A stretch of 64,000 bases of DNA from Asanoa hainanensis. GTDB taxonomy: Bacteria; Actinomycetota; Actinomycetes; Mycobacteriales; Micromonosporaceae. The position numbers and the translations under genes are program-made. This document shows, one piece after another, positions 51,908-60,447 of this stretch (its first letter is position 1; each line of letters starts with the position of its first letter). The notes below the pieces were generated by a model that had not been told where the DNA came from, did not search any database, and was given only the letters and a program-made list of their open reading frames with translations. The stretch lies in the NCBI RefSeq assembly GCF_900188485.1, contig NZ_FZPH01000018.1, positions 1 through 64,000 of the forward strand, read 5' to 3'.

Positions 51908-52633
51908 TCAACGGTCGAAAAGATCGCTGACCGTGCCGTCAACGGGACGGCCGCGGTCGGCCAGGTCTTTGGCTTGGTCGCGCAGGATGGTGCCCAGCTC
52001 CGACAGGTCGGCTGAAGCCACGCCCGTGCGGCGGACCGCGTCGGCGCCGTTGCGGAAGTAGGTCCGGGTCAGTAGTCCGACCACAGTGGCGGCGGCCAGG
52101 CGGGCCTCGGCCAGCATCAGGAGGGCCGTGTCGGTTTCGTACCAGGCCGCCAGGCGGGTCGCGCGAGCGTGGGCGCTGGCGCCGCGGCACCACGCCTCGC
52201 GGGCCAGGGCCGTGAATTCGGCGGTGCGGGCCTCGGCCAACCGGCCGAGGTGGACGTCGCGGAGTTTTTCCAGCCAGGCGTCCGGGTCGTGGATCGGCTT
52301 CGTGGTCACGTAGCGGTCGGCGGCCAACGGCCACGAGGTGCTCAACGTGCGGGCGTGCCGCAGGTACTCCTCCGCGCCGACCACGCCGAGGTCGACCAGG
52401 ACGCCGTCGACCCTCCGGGTGACCGGCTGCGGGCCCGCGCCCCGCCGGTAGGTGACCACGACCAGGTCGACGTCGCTGGTGTCGGTGTCGTCGCCGTGCG
52501 CGAGTGAGCCGTGCACGCCGATCGCGAGAATGTCGGCCGGGTGGCGCCGGCGGGCCGCGTCGGCGACGAGCTCGGCCACCACCCAACGGGGGTTCGCGAG
52601 GTACGGGTTCGGCTCATCGGCCACGGGCGCCAT
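51908..52633 (-). CDS. Nucleotidyltransferase-fold protein
   Basis: 241 residues. The pol-beta-like signature is GVHGSLAHGDDTDTSDVDL (GS-x10-DxD), with a third Asp likely in VDGVLVDLG. The C-terminal half is helical, as in kanamycin nucleotidyltransferases. It may adenylylate a small molecule such as an aminoglycoside, or act as a minimal nucleotidyltransferase; there is no resistance gene context. ATG 52633. A dispersed repeat copy lies between its end and the STAS gene. Confidence 0.8.
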   Translation of the reverse strand: MAPVADEPNPYLANPRWVVAELVADAARRRHPADILAIGVHGSLAHGDDTDTSDVDLVVVTYRRGAGPQPVTRRVDGVLVDLGVVGAEEYLRHARTLSTSWPLAADRYVTTKPIHDPDAWLEKLRDVHLGRLAEARTAEFTALAREAWCRGASAHARATRLAAWYETDTALLMLAEARLAAATVVGLLTRTYFRNGADAVRRTGVASADLSELGTILRDQAKDLADRGRPVDGTVSDLFDR

Positions 52634-52754
52634 TGTGTCGCCTCAGGTCGGGCCGATCCAATGGATGACCGTCATGCCCATCAGAGTGGGCGCGCTCCCG
52701 CCACGACGCTCGTACCCGCCGGTTCGATGGCACGATGCCGGGACACCGTCCGGG

Positions 52755-53219
52755 TCAGACCGGCTCCAGCCGGAAGACGTGCATCCGCCGCCCCGGCGCC
52801 CGGGTCTGGTAGGTCACGTAGCCGGGCCAGGCCGCGACGAGCAGCGCCCACGCCCGCGCACGCTCGTCGCCGTCGAGCAGGCGAGCCTTGACCGGCACCG
52901 CCGCGCCGCCCATGGTCAGCGTCGCGGCCGGGTCGGCGAGCAGGTTGAGCGCCCACGCCGGCTGCCCCGGCCGGCCCCAGTTGGAGCCGATCACGACGAA
53001 GCCGTCGCCGTCGGGCAGGCAGAGCAGCGGGTTGTCGCGGAGCTGTCCGCTGCGTCGCCCGCGGGTGGTGATCAGCGCCGACGGGATCAGGCCGAGGGCC
53101 ACCACGCGACCGCGGGTGAGCCGGCTGACGATCCGGTCCAGCGGCACGAGCACCGGACCCACCCGGTAGAGGAACCGGGTGGGTCCGAGGCGCCGGGCCG
53201 TCGCCCGAAAGAGTGACAT
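52755..53219 (-). CDS. Nitroreductase/deazaflavin (F420)-dependent oxidoreductase, DDN-like
   Basis: 154 residues. LITTRGRRSGQLRDNPLL is the DDN-family strand that contacts F420, followed by FVVIGSNWGRPGQPAWALNL. The length matches DDN-type split barrels. Such proteins reduce quinones or xenobiotics with F420H2; the natural substrate is unknown. An actinobacterial F420 producer is implied. ATG 53219. It lies 32 bp from the end of the ABC permease gene, which reads in the same direction. Confidence 0.87.
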   Translation of the reverse strand: MSLFRATARRLGPTRFLYRVGPVLVPLDRIVSRLTRGRVVALGLIPSALITTRGRRSGQLRDNPLLCLPDGDGFVVIGSNWGRPGQPAWALNLLADPAATLTMGGAAVPVKARLLDGDERARAWALLVAAWPGYVTYQTRAPGRRMHVFRLEPV

Positions 53220-53251
53220 CGACGCATTCTGCGGCTAAGGACGCCCCTCGA

Positions 53252-55969
53252 TCAATCCGCCCGGCGCTCGATCGGCAGCCGGGCCCGGGTGACCAGGCCG
53301 GTGCCGAGCATCGCGATCACCGGGATCGACACCAGCAGGAGCAGGACGACACCGGGCACCGCGAACGGGTACGGGAGCTCCTGCGGCCAGCGACCGGTGA
53401 ACTGCCGGTTGTACGCGGCCAGGATCGCCCAGCCCGTGCCGAGCCCGGCCGCCGTGCCGAGCAGCGAGCCCAGCCCCGCGATCACGCCGGCCTGGCTGAG
53501 CGTCAGCACCCGGCGCACACTCGGCGCCGCACCGATCGCGGCCAGGGTCGACAGGTCGGCCCGGCCGTCGGCGGCGGTCAGGCCGGTCGCCACGAAGGTC
53601 GCGCCGAGCGCCACGATGATCGCGGCGGCGGCGAGCACCAGCGCCTCCAGCGGCACTCCCGTCGGCGCGCCCGTCTCGACCACGGCGTAGCCCTGGCCGG
53701 GCAGCTCGGCGACCGCGGCCGCCAGCTTGTCCTGCGCGCTCTGGTCGGGCACCTTCGCGGTGGACACCACGAACCCTTCGGGCACGGTGCTCAGGCCGAG
53801 CGCCGCGACCGCGCCGGGCGACAGGTAGGTGCGCTGCACCATGCCGATCGCCGGTGGGCCCTGGGCCGCCTCGACACCGGTGCGCAGCGCGTAGCCCGCG
53901 ACGGTCGCCGACCGGAGCACCTTCTCAGTGCCGTCGCCCGAGCCGTCGTCGCCGCGTACCTCCAGGGTGAGCTTGCCGTCCGTGAGCAGGTGGGGATCGC
54001 TGACCACGGCACCGCCGGCGGCGAGCACCGTGGCCGCCGCCCGGAGGTCCTCCGCCGAGGGTGCCGACAGCGCTGCCATGTTCGCTCCCGTGCCGACCAC
54101 CGCGTTGAACGGCGAGTTGCCGAACTGATAGCGGGCGGACGCGCAGCGCGGGTCGGCCAGCGCCTGCTTCTGCTGCTCAGGGGGAAGCTCTCCGGCGGTG
54201 GTGCTGAACGGGCAGGCCAGCTCGGCGGGCATCTTGGCCGCCACGTAACACCACTGGCTCTCGCCGCCCTTCGTCGGGCAGGTGATCCCGTCGACCTGCT
54301 GCACGCCGGTGACCGCCAGGCTCGGCGACACGGCGGCCGTGACCCGGTCCGTCGTCGGCACGCCCTTGTCGGCGTCGGCGAGCTGGATGGCGGCGTAACC
54401 GAGCGGCAGGCCGGTCCGGTACTGGTCGACCTGCCGGTCGTTGTCGCTGGCCAGGAACGTGCCGAGGGCGACGCAGCTGGCCACCGCGGCCATCACCGCG
54501 GAGATCGCCGGCGCGGCGGCGGCGCGGTTCCGGGCGGTGTCGCGCAGGGCGATCCGCGGCCCGAGCGGCAGGGACCGGCCCAGCGACGCGATCACACCGA
54601 CCAGCGCCGGGGTGATCAGCACCAGGCCGAGCTCGGCCAGCACGAGGCCGCCGAGGATGCCCACGGCCCGCCCGGTCAGCGCGCCGGCGACGGCCACGAG
54701 GCCACCGAACACGACGAGCAGGACGCCGAGGACCACCCAGCGGCGCCGGGAGCGCAGTGCGCCCCGCCGGCCGGTCAGCGCGGCGACCACGTCCTGCCGG
54801 GCCGCGGAGACCGCCGGTACCAGCGCGGCCAGGACTCCCGTGACCAGCGCGAGGGCGGCCACCAGGGCGAGGGCGACCGGGTAGAACCGGTAGCCGCCGG
54901 CCCGCTCGCCGGCCACGTACACCTCGACCAGCGGCCGGGCGACCACCGCGGCGGCGGACCCGAGGACGATGCCGAACACCGCACCGGCGAGGCCGAGCAC
55001 GACGCCGTCGGCCAGCACGATCCGGCGCAGGTGCGCCGGGGTGCCGCCGTTGGCCGAGACGAGCGCGAGCTCGCGGCGGCGCCGCCGGGCGCCGATCGCG
55101 AACGCCGGACCGGCCAGCAGCACCACCTCGAAGAGGCCGAGGCCACCGATGACGGCGGCGATCTGCAGTCCTTCCGCGCGGCCACCGCCGCCGCTGTCGG
55201 GCAGCACGCCCTCGGGGTTGGCCGGCGGGTCGAGGTTGACCGACCGCGACTCGACCACGATGCCCTGGGCGTTGAGCTGTCGCACGTCCGACCACAACAC
55301 AGGGCCGGGCGTGTCGACCAGCCAGCCGGAGACCTGCTCGGTGTCCGGCGGGGTGACCATCAGCTCGCCCAGGTTGCTGGGCGACTCGACCAGGCCGACG
55401 ACCGAGTACGTCGTGGTGCGGGCGGCGTCCTGCACGGTGCCACCGATGTGCGTGCCCATCCGGTCCATCGACTGGCGGCTCAGCGCCACCTCGTTGCCGG
55501 CCTTCGGCGCCCGGCCGTCGAGGACGGTGACGATGCCCTTGGCCAGCGGGCTGGCGGCGTCGATGCCGACCACCTCGAGGCTGCCGATGCCGGCGGCGGT
55601 GCGCATCTCCAGCCAGGCGCTGCTCAGCGGAGCGACGGTGCTGCCGGGCGGAAGCTGGGCGAGCACCTCCCGCTCGGTCGGCTGGAACGGCTTGCCCGGT
55701 CCGGCGTTCTCGACCTCGTTGGTCCAGCTGTCGCCCGAGAGGTTCTGCCTGATCGCCGTGTGGTCGTACCACTGGATCTTCGCGTCCGCCGCGCCGATCT
55801 GCCGGTCGATCTTCTCGGACGGGCGCAGGTCGAACATGTCGTAGGTGACCGCCGCGAACGCCAGGCCAAGCACCGGAAGGCTGATCAGGACGAGCACCAT
55901 CGCGGTGCGCCCCTTGGCCCGCCGCGCCTCGCGAACCGCGATCCGCAACGACGTGCGCCAAATGCTCAT
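53252..55969 (-). CDS. FtsX-like ABC transporter permease
   Basis: 905 residues. TM1 is near residues 20-42, followed by a large extracytoplasmic domain. FtsX-like TM blocks are at about 280-410 (GLFEVVLLAGPAFAIGARRR, RRIVLADGVVLGLAGAVFG) and at the C-terminus (about 770-895). GARRRRRELALVSANGG is the coupling loop of MacB/FtsX type permeases. It likely exports a peptide, antibiotic or lipid, or acts as a mechanotransmitter. The ATG overlaps the stop of the ATPase gene (ATGA), so the pair is coupled in translation under a PadR regulator. Confidence 0.9.
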   Translation of the reverse strand: MSIWRTSLRIAVREARRAKGRTAMVLVLISLPVLGLAFAAVTYDMFDLRPSEKIDRQIGAADAKIQWYDHTAIRQNLSGDSWTNEVENAGPGKPFQPTEREVLAQLPPGSTVAPLSSAWLEMRTAAGIGSLEVVGIDAASPLAKGIVTVLDGRAPKAGNEVALSRQSMDRMGTHIGGTVQDAARTTTYSVVGLVESPSNLGELMVTPPDTEQVSGWLVDTPGPVLWSDVRQLNAQGIVVESRSVNLDPPANPEGVLPDSGGGGRAEGLQIAAVIGGLGLFEVVLLAGPAFAIGARRRRRELALVSANGGTPAHLRRIVLADGVVLGLAGAVFGIVLGSAAAVVARPLVEVYVAGERAGGYRFYPVALALVAALALVTGVLAALVPAVSAARQDVVAALTGRRGALRSRRRWVVLGVLLVVFGGLVAVAGALTGRAVGILGGLVLAELGLVLITPALVGVIASLGRSLPLGPRIALRDTARNRAAAAPAISAVMAAVASCVALGTFLASDNDRQVDQYRTGLPLGYAAIQLADADKGVPTTDRVTAAVSPSLAVTGVQQVDGITCPTKGGESQWCYVAAKMPAELACPFSTTAGELPPEQQKQALADPRCASARYQFGNSPFNAVVGTGANMAALSAPSAEDLRAAATVLAAGGAVVSDPHLLTDGKLTLEVRGDDGSGDGTEKVLRSATVAGYALRTGVEAAQGPPAIGMVQRTYLSPGAVAALGLSTVPEGFVVSTAKVPDQSAQDKLAAAVAELPGQGYAVVETGAPTGVPLEALVLAAAAIIVALGATFVATGLTAADGRADLSTLAAIGAAPSVRRVLTLSQAGVIAGLGSLLGTAAGLGTGWAILAAYNRQFTGRWPQELPYPFAVPGVVLLLLVSIPVIAMLGTGLVTRARLPIERRAD

Positions 55970-56679
55970 GCCTTGGCCTCGAGCAACTGCTCGGGCTCGC
56001 CGACCGGGCTCGTGGTGTCGACCACGACGCCGTCGCGGAGGAAGACGACGCGGTCGGCCCAGGCGGCGTGCCGGGCCTCGTGGGTCACCAGGACGCCGGC
56101 CGAGCCCGCGTCGACCCGGTTGCGCAGCAGCCGCAGGACGGCCTCACCGGTGGCCGAGTCGAGCGCGCCGGTCGGCTCGTCGGCGAGCACCAGCCGCCGT
56201 TCGCCGACCAGCGCCCGCGCGATCGCGACCCGCTGCTGCTGCCCGCCGGACATCTCGTCGGGGAAGCGCTTGGCCAGGTCGGCCAGGCCGACCTCGTCCA
56301 ACGCGGCTTCGGCCAGCTTGCGGGCCTTGCGGACGGACATGCCGTCGAGCTCCAGCGGCAGCGCCGCGTTCTCGACCGCGGTCAGGCTGGCCAGCAGGTT
56401 GAGGTCCTGGAAGACGTAGCCGACGTGCCGGCGGCGCATCCGGGCCAGCTGCTTGCGGTTGAGGTCGCCCAGCACCTCGCCCTCGACCAGCACCGCGCCC
56501 TGGCTGGGCGAGTCGAGCCCGCCGGCCAGGTTGAGCAGGGTGGACTTGCCGGAGCCGGACGGGCCCATGACGGCCACGAGCTCGCCGGGCGCGACGCCGA
56601 GGTCGACGCCGCGCAGGGCGTGCACGGCGGTCTCGCCGGTGCCGTGGGTGCGGTGCACACCGCGCAGTTCGAGGATCAC
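55966..56679 (-). CDS. ABC transporter ATP-binding protein (LolD/MacB type)
   Basis: 237 residues from GTG 56679, which overlaps the padR stop (GTGA); the longer frame to 57303 is only a shadow of padR. Walker A GPSGSGKSTLL, Q-loop VFQDLNLL, signature MSGGQQQRVAIARAL, Walker B RRLVLADEPT, H-loop VTHEARHA. This is the MacB/LolD-type subfamily that pairs with FtsX-like permeases. It powers export from the membrane or periplasmic side. The three genes padR-ATPase-permease form a tight operon. Confidence 0.93.
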   Translation of the reverse strand: MILELRGVHRTHGTGETAVHALRGVDLGVAPGELVAVMGPSGSGKSTLLNLAGGLDSPSQGAVLVEGEVLGDLNRKQLARMRRRHVGYVFQDLNLLASLTAVENAALPLELDGMSVRKARKLAEAALDEVGLADLAKRFPDEMSGGQQQRVAIARALVGERRLVLADEPTGALDSATGEAVLRLLRNRVDAGSAGVLVTHEARHAAWADRVVFLRDGVVVDTTSPVGEPEQLLEAKA

Positions 56680-57266
56680 CGGTTGGCCTCCGTCCGGTCG
56701 TCGGTGTCGGCGCCCTCCGGCGCGGCGGTGGTGGGTGCGGCCGGGTCTGGTGGCCGGTAGCGGACGAGGCTGGCCTCGCAGTGGTCGAGCCAGCGCACCT
56801 CGGACTCGGCCTGGAAGACCATCGCGTCGAGGATCAGCCGCCAGGACAGGTCGCCGGGCTCGTCGGACCGCGACTTGAGGCGGGTCAGCTCCTGGAGGGT
56901 CTGGATGGTCGCCGTCCGCTGGGTCTGCACCACCGCGCGCACGTCGACGCCGGGCGTGGTCAGCGCGAGCGCCAGCTTGATGGCGAGCTCGTCGCGGGGC
57001 CGGTCGGTGCGGCTGATCGGCGTCACGAACCAGACCGTGATCTCGGCGCGGCCGAGGTCGGTCAGCTCGTACGGCCGCTGCCCCCCGTCGTTCTCGGGCA
57101 GCGGACGCACCAGGCCGTCGCGCTCCAGGCGGGACAGGGTCGTGTAGACCTGCCCGATGTTGAGTGGCCAGGTGGCGCCGGTCGACTCCTCGAAGGCGGC
57201 CCGGAGCTGGTAGCCGTACATGGGGCCACGCTCGAGCAGCGCGAGGAGGCCGTGTCTGATGGACAT
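56676..57266 (-). CDS. PadR family regulator of the ABC exporter
   Basis: 196 residues. The winged helix opens IRHGLLALLERGPMYGYQLR and continues GATWPLNIGQVYTTLSRLER; the C-terminal AphA-like helix domain is VirR-type, with a Pro/Ala-rich tail. It should repress the operon until a ligand (often a drug) binds. The start ATG 57266 overlaps candidate operator sequence just upstream. Stop overlaps the ATPase start by 4 bp. Confidence 0.9.
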   Translation of the reverse strand: MSIRHGLLALLERGPMYGYQLRAAFEESTGATWPLNIGQVYTTLSRLERDGLVRPLPENDGGQRPYELTDLGRAEITVWFVTPISRTDRPRDELAIKLALALTTPGVDVRAVVQTQRTATIQTLQELTRLKSRSDEPGDLSWRLILDAMVFQAESEVRWLDHCEASLVRYRPPDPAAPTTAAPEGADTDDRTEANR

Positions 57267-57273
57267 GGCTACT

Positions 57274-57294
57274 GAGTATGCATACGGAGTATGC
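57274..57294. promoter_or_regulatory. Candidate PadR operator upstream of the ABC exporter operon
   Basis: The perfect palindrome GTATGCATAC (57276-57285) sits within two direct GAGTATGC copies (57274-57281 and 57287-57294). The cluster is AT-rich against its surroundings and lies 8-28 bp before the padR start. On the minus strand CATACT elements could serve as a -10. Confidence 0.5.
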
Positions 57295-57309
57295 GGCTGG
57301 CAAATCGGG

Positions 57310-57729
57310 CTAAGCCGGTGCCTTCCCAGGGAAGGCGACGGTGATCGGGTCGATCTTGGCGAACCGGCGCCACCGGGTGGCCCGGACGGCGCAGCCGGTG
57401 AGCGCTTCGAGGGCCTGGCGACGCTGGGCGTCGACGGTGGCCGACAGGGCGGCCCGCCAGACCGCCGCCGTCTTCTCCTCGACGGAGATCGCCACCCGCA
57501 GCGCGGCCGCGCGGTCGACGACCGGCTCCGGCAGGCGGTAGGCAGCCGCGGCGGGCGGCAGGCCGCTGCCCGTCAGGCTGACCACCAGCGCGTCGCGCAG
57601 GGTGCGGTGAGCGGCCTCGGCGGCTCGGGCGGCCGCCTGCTCGGCCCCGGTCAACTGGACCCCGATCGGCCCGTACGCGAAGATCGCCGCGTATTCGGCG
57701 GACAGCGCCGCGGTGAGCTCCCCGGTCAC
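57310..57729 (-). CDS. DUF4439 ferritin-like protein
   Basis: 139 residues from GTG 57729, which overlaps the stop of the lipoprotein gene (GTGA). Four-helix character with ALSAEYAAIFAYG at the start (a likely Glu/Tyr core residue helix) and VDRAAALRVAISVEEKTAAVWR near the middle. It matches DUF4439, usually found next to a lipoprotein and upstream of rimP in actinobacteria, as here. Function unknown; the ferritin-like fold suggests a metal or redox role but full metal ligands are not evident. Confidence 0.78.
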   Translation of the reverse strand: MTGELTAALSAEYAAIFAYGPIGVQLTGAEQAAARAAEAAHRTLRDALVVSLTGSGLPPAAAAYRLPEPVVDRAAALRVAISVEEKTAAVWRAALSATVDAQRRQALEALTGCAVRATRWRRFAKIDPITVAFPGKAPA

Positions 57730-58235
57730 TTGAGCGCCTCCAGGTGGGTGGCGCGGGCGGCGGCGATCGAGCCGACCAGGGCCGCGCGGTGGTTCGGGGT
57801 GCGCAGGCAGGCCTGCACCGCGGCCTCGTACGCCGCCTTCTCGGCCACCCGCAGCGACTCGATCCGCTCCTCGGCGGTCGCAGGGGTGCCGGCGGAGCCG
57901 GACGCGGCCGGGCTCGGCGCCGGGGTGGCCATGATCCGGGCCAGCTCCCTGGCGTGCGCCTCGTGCGCCTCCGCGATCGCGGTCAGCGCCGCCGCGCGCT
58001 CGGGAAGCTCGGCCGCGGCCGACCGGTGCAACGCGGCCAGCCGGACCGCGTCGTCGGCCAGGGGGAGCAGGGGGTCCGGCGGCGGTGGCTCGTCGGGTTC
58101 CCGGTCGAGCAGCCCGCAACCGCCGGCGGCACCCACCGTGAGGGCGGCGCCGAACGCGAGCACGGCGCGGCGTCGTACGCGCAAGGGGGTTTTGTCTTTT
58201 TCGTCACCACCGGGCACCACGTCAGTCAACACCAT
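57726..58235 (-). CDS. Alanine-rich lipoprotein coupled to the DUF4439 protein
   Basis: 169 residues from ATG 58235; frames further upstream overlap the divergent rimP promoter, and internal GTGs are possible starts. A twin-arginine-like run RVRRRAVLAFGAALTVGAAGG leads to a lipobox Cys (GGCGLL), so it is probably exported and lipid-anchored. The rest is helical and rich in Ala and Glu (ERAAALTAIAEAHEAHAREL, ESLRVAEKAAYEAAVQACL). It overlaps the DUF4439 gene by 4 bp, so the two are probably partners at the cell surface. Confidence 0.72.
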   Translation of the reverse strand: MVLTDVVPGGDEKDKTPLRVRRRAVLAFGAALTVGAAGGCGLLDREPDEPPPPDPLLPLADDAVRLAALHRSAAAELPERAAALTAIAEAHEAHARELARIMATPAPSPAASGSAGTPATAEERIESLRVAEKAAYEAAVQACLRTPNHRAALVGSIAAARATHLEALK

Positions 58236-58375
58236 GGCCCGCCCGCTCGTGGGGTTCGGTGCGCCGCCCGGCTGGCCCGTGGCGGAGCGCGTTAGGCTCT
58301 GCCCAGCCACCGGACGTGGGTCCGGTGGCTCAGCGTCATGGGCATGGGCGCCGACCGACATGAAGGGTGGCCCCG

Positions 58376-58972
58376 ATGGCACAGCGAAGCCGAGCCGCCG
58401 GCGGGCGCCCCGCGCCCGGCCCACGGCCGGCCGCACCCCGCGGTGACCTGGCCGCCCGCCGGGCCCGACTGCGTTCCGTGGTCGAGCCGGTGGTGGAGAA
58501 GGCCGGTTACGACCTGGAAGACCTGAACATCTCGCGGGCCGGCCGCCGGTTCGTGGTGCGCGTGGTGGTCGACCGCGACGGCGGCCTCGACCTCGACGCG
58601 GTCGCCGACGTGTCCCGGGCGGTCTCCGCGGCCCTGGACGCCGCCGAGGAGGACGGCGACGAGCTCGTGGCCGGCGAATACCAGCTCGAGGTCAGCTCGC
58701 CCGGTGTCGACCGGCCGCTGACCCTGCCCCGGCACTGGCGGCGCAACATCGGCCGGCTCGTGAAGGTCGGCCCGATCACCGGTCGCGTGGTCGGCGTCGA
58801 CGACGCCGGTGTCATGTTGGACGTGGCCGGCGAGCACACAGCGATCGCGCACGGCGACCTTGGCCCCGGTCGGGTCCAGGTCGAGTTCAGTCGGGCCGAA
58901 GAGGTCGCCGATGACGACCTCGCGGAGTTCGACGACGACGACGAGGACGGATTGGAGGACGAGGAGAGGTGA
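58376..58972 (+). CDS. rimP: Ribosome maturation factor RimP
   Basis: 198 residues from ATG 58376, with GAAGGGTGG upstream (GTG 58367 is possible). The N-terminal alpha/beta domain shows [29 protein letters not shown] in shorter runs and [20 protein letters not shown], the family signature. An SH3-like C-terminal domain and an acidic tail follow. RimP helps 30S assembly. It opens the nusA-infB operon, its GTGA stop overlapping the nusA start. Confidence 0.95.
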   Translation: MAQRSRAAGGRPAPGPRPAAPRGDLAARRARLRSVVEPVVEKAGYDLEDLNISRAGRRFVVRVVVDRDGGLDLDAVADVSRAVSAALDAAEEDGDELVAGEYQLEVSSPGVDRPLTLPRHWRRNIGRLVKVGPITGRVVGVDDAGVMLDVAGEHTAIAHGDLGPGRVQVEFSRAEEVADDDLAEFDDDDEDGLEDEER

Positions 58973-60006
58973 ACATAGACCTCGCGGCGCTGCGCGCACT
59001 GGAGCGCGAGCGGGAGATCCCGTTCGAGACCATCCTCGCGGCGATCGAGACCGCACTGTTGACCGCCTACCGGCACACCGAGGGCGCCGAACCGCACGCC
59101 CGGGTGGAGATCGACCGCAAGAACGGCGCCGCGCTCGTGTACGCGCAGGAAGTCGACGAAGACGGCACGGTGACCCGGGAGTGGGACGACACTCCGCACG
59201 ACTTCGGGCGAATCGCGGCGATGACCGCCAAACAGGTCATCCTCCAGCGGCTGCGCGAGGCCACCGACGAGGTGCACTTCGGCGAGTACGTGGGCCGCGA
59301 CGGTGACCTGGTCACCGGCGTGATCCAGGCGCACGAGGCGCGCACCGAGAAGGGCATCGTCACCGTCGACCTGGGCAAGCTCGAGGCGGTCCTGCCGCAG
59401 TCGGAGCAGGTTCCCGGTGAGGTCTACGGGCACGGCCAGCGCATCCGCTGCGTCGTCGTGCACGTGGCCAAGGGCTTCCGCGGCCCGCAGATCACCCTGT
59501 CGCGGTCGCACCCCAACCTGGTGAAGAAGCTGTTCGCCCTGGAGGTGCCGGAGATCGCCGACGGCAGCGTGGAGATCTCCGCGATCGCCCGCGAGGCCGG
59601 GCACCGCTCGAAGATCGCCGTGCGCGCCGCGGTGGCCGGCGTCAACGCCAAGGGCGCCTGCATCGGGCCCATGGGCCAGCGGGTCCGCGCGGTGATGAGC
59701 GAGCTGCACGGTGAGAAGATCGACATCATCGACTGGTCGGACGACCCGGCCCAGTTCGTCGGCAACGCGTTGTCCCCGGCCAAGGCGCTGCGGGTCGAGG
59801 TGGTCGACCTGGCCACCCGCACCGCGCGGGTGACCGTGCCCGACTACCAGCTCTCCCTCGCGATCGGGCGGGAAGGGCAGAACGCCCGGCTCGCGGCCCG
59901 GCTGACCGGCTGGCGGATCGACATCCGGTCCGACAGCGAGCCGGCGGCCGCCGAGCGCGGTGTGGATCACGCGCCAGAGCCGGGCGGAGCGCCCGCGGGG
60001 GCTTAG
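58969..60006 (+). CDS. nusA: Transcription factor NusA
   Basis: 345 residues from GTG 58969. N-terminal RNAP-binding helix ([20 protein letters not shown]), S1 domain around residues 110-180, then two KH domains containing [18 protein letters not shown] and [19 protein letters not shown]. The E. coli C-terminal acidic repeats are missing, as in other Gram-positives. NusA modulates pausing, termination and antitermination. Overlaps rimP by 4 bp and is followed 11 bp later by ylxR. Confidence 0.97.
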   Translation: MNIDLAALRALEREREIPFETILAAIETALLTAYRHTEGAEPHARVEIDRKNGAALVYAQEVDEDGTVTREWDDTPHDFGRIAAMTAKQVILQRLREATDEVHFGEYVGRDGDLVTGVIQAHEARTEKGIVTVDLGKLEAVLPQSEQVPGEVYGHGQRIRCVVVHVAKGFRGPQITLSRSHPNLVKKLFALEVPEIADGSVEISAIAREAGHRSKIAVRAAVAGVNAKGACIGPMGQRVRAVMSELHGEKIDIIDWSDDPAQFVGNALSPAKALRVEVVDLATRTARVTVPDYQLSLAIGREGQNARLAARLTGWRIDIRSDSEPAAAERGVDHAPEPGGAPAGA

Positions 60007-60017
60007 GGGTAGACTGA

Positions 60018-60365
60018 ATGACGGCTCGACGTGCGCGGCCGGAGCGCACCTGCGTGGGTTGCCGGCATCGTGCGCCAGCCAACGAGCTCCTGCGGTTCGT
60101 GGCGGTCGGCGACGGTGATCATTACCGACTCAGGCCGGATCCGGATCGCAGACTGCCGGGGAGGGGCGCGCACCTGCACCCCGAGCCGGCTTGCCTCGCG
60201 CTAGCGTGCAAACGCCGTGCCTTCGGGCGGGCGCTACGTAAAGTTGGTGTCGCAGACACCGGCGAGCTGGCCGAGCACATCCACGCGTCAACCATCACGC
60301 CCGATCATCCGACTGGGCGGGTGTCGCAGCAGCAAGGTAGGACGACCGACATGAGCACACGATGA
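60018..60365 (+). CDS. ylxR: YlxR family (DUF448) nucleic-acid-binding protein
   Basis: 115 residues. ERTCVGCRHRAPANELLRFV carries the CVGC turn, and LPGRGAHLHPEPACLALACKR is the family's RGAYLHP-like motif. It has a fold that binds RNA or nucleoid DNA; roles in regulation are proposed in other bacteria. The C-terminal 25 residues are polar and variable. Conserved between nusA and infB. Confidence 0.93.
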   Translation: MTARRARPERTCVGCRHRAPANELLRFVAVGDGDHYRLRPDPDRRLPGRGAHLHPEPACLALACKRRAFGRALRKVGVADTGELAEHIHASTITPDHPTGRVSQQQGRTTDMSTR

Positions 60366-60447
60366 AGTCCCAGAAATGACCAGGCTTCAAGTGCACGATT
60401 GAGGTCGCTGCGGGTGCTGCCCGCACGGCCTCGGAGTGAGGAGTGCA

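Noticed and set aside
53213-56419. Very long plus-strand frame (over 1000 codons)
   Set aside because: It is the antisense shadow of the ABC permease and ATPase genes; the translation is rich in Arg, His, Gly and Asp with no domains, whereas the minus strand has full ABC motifs.
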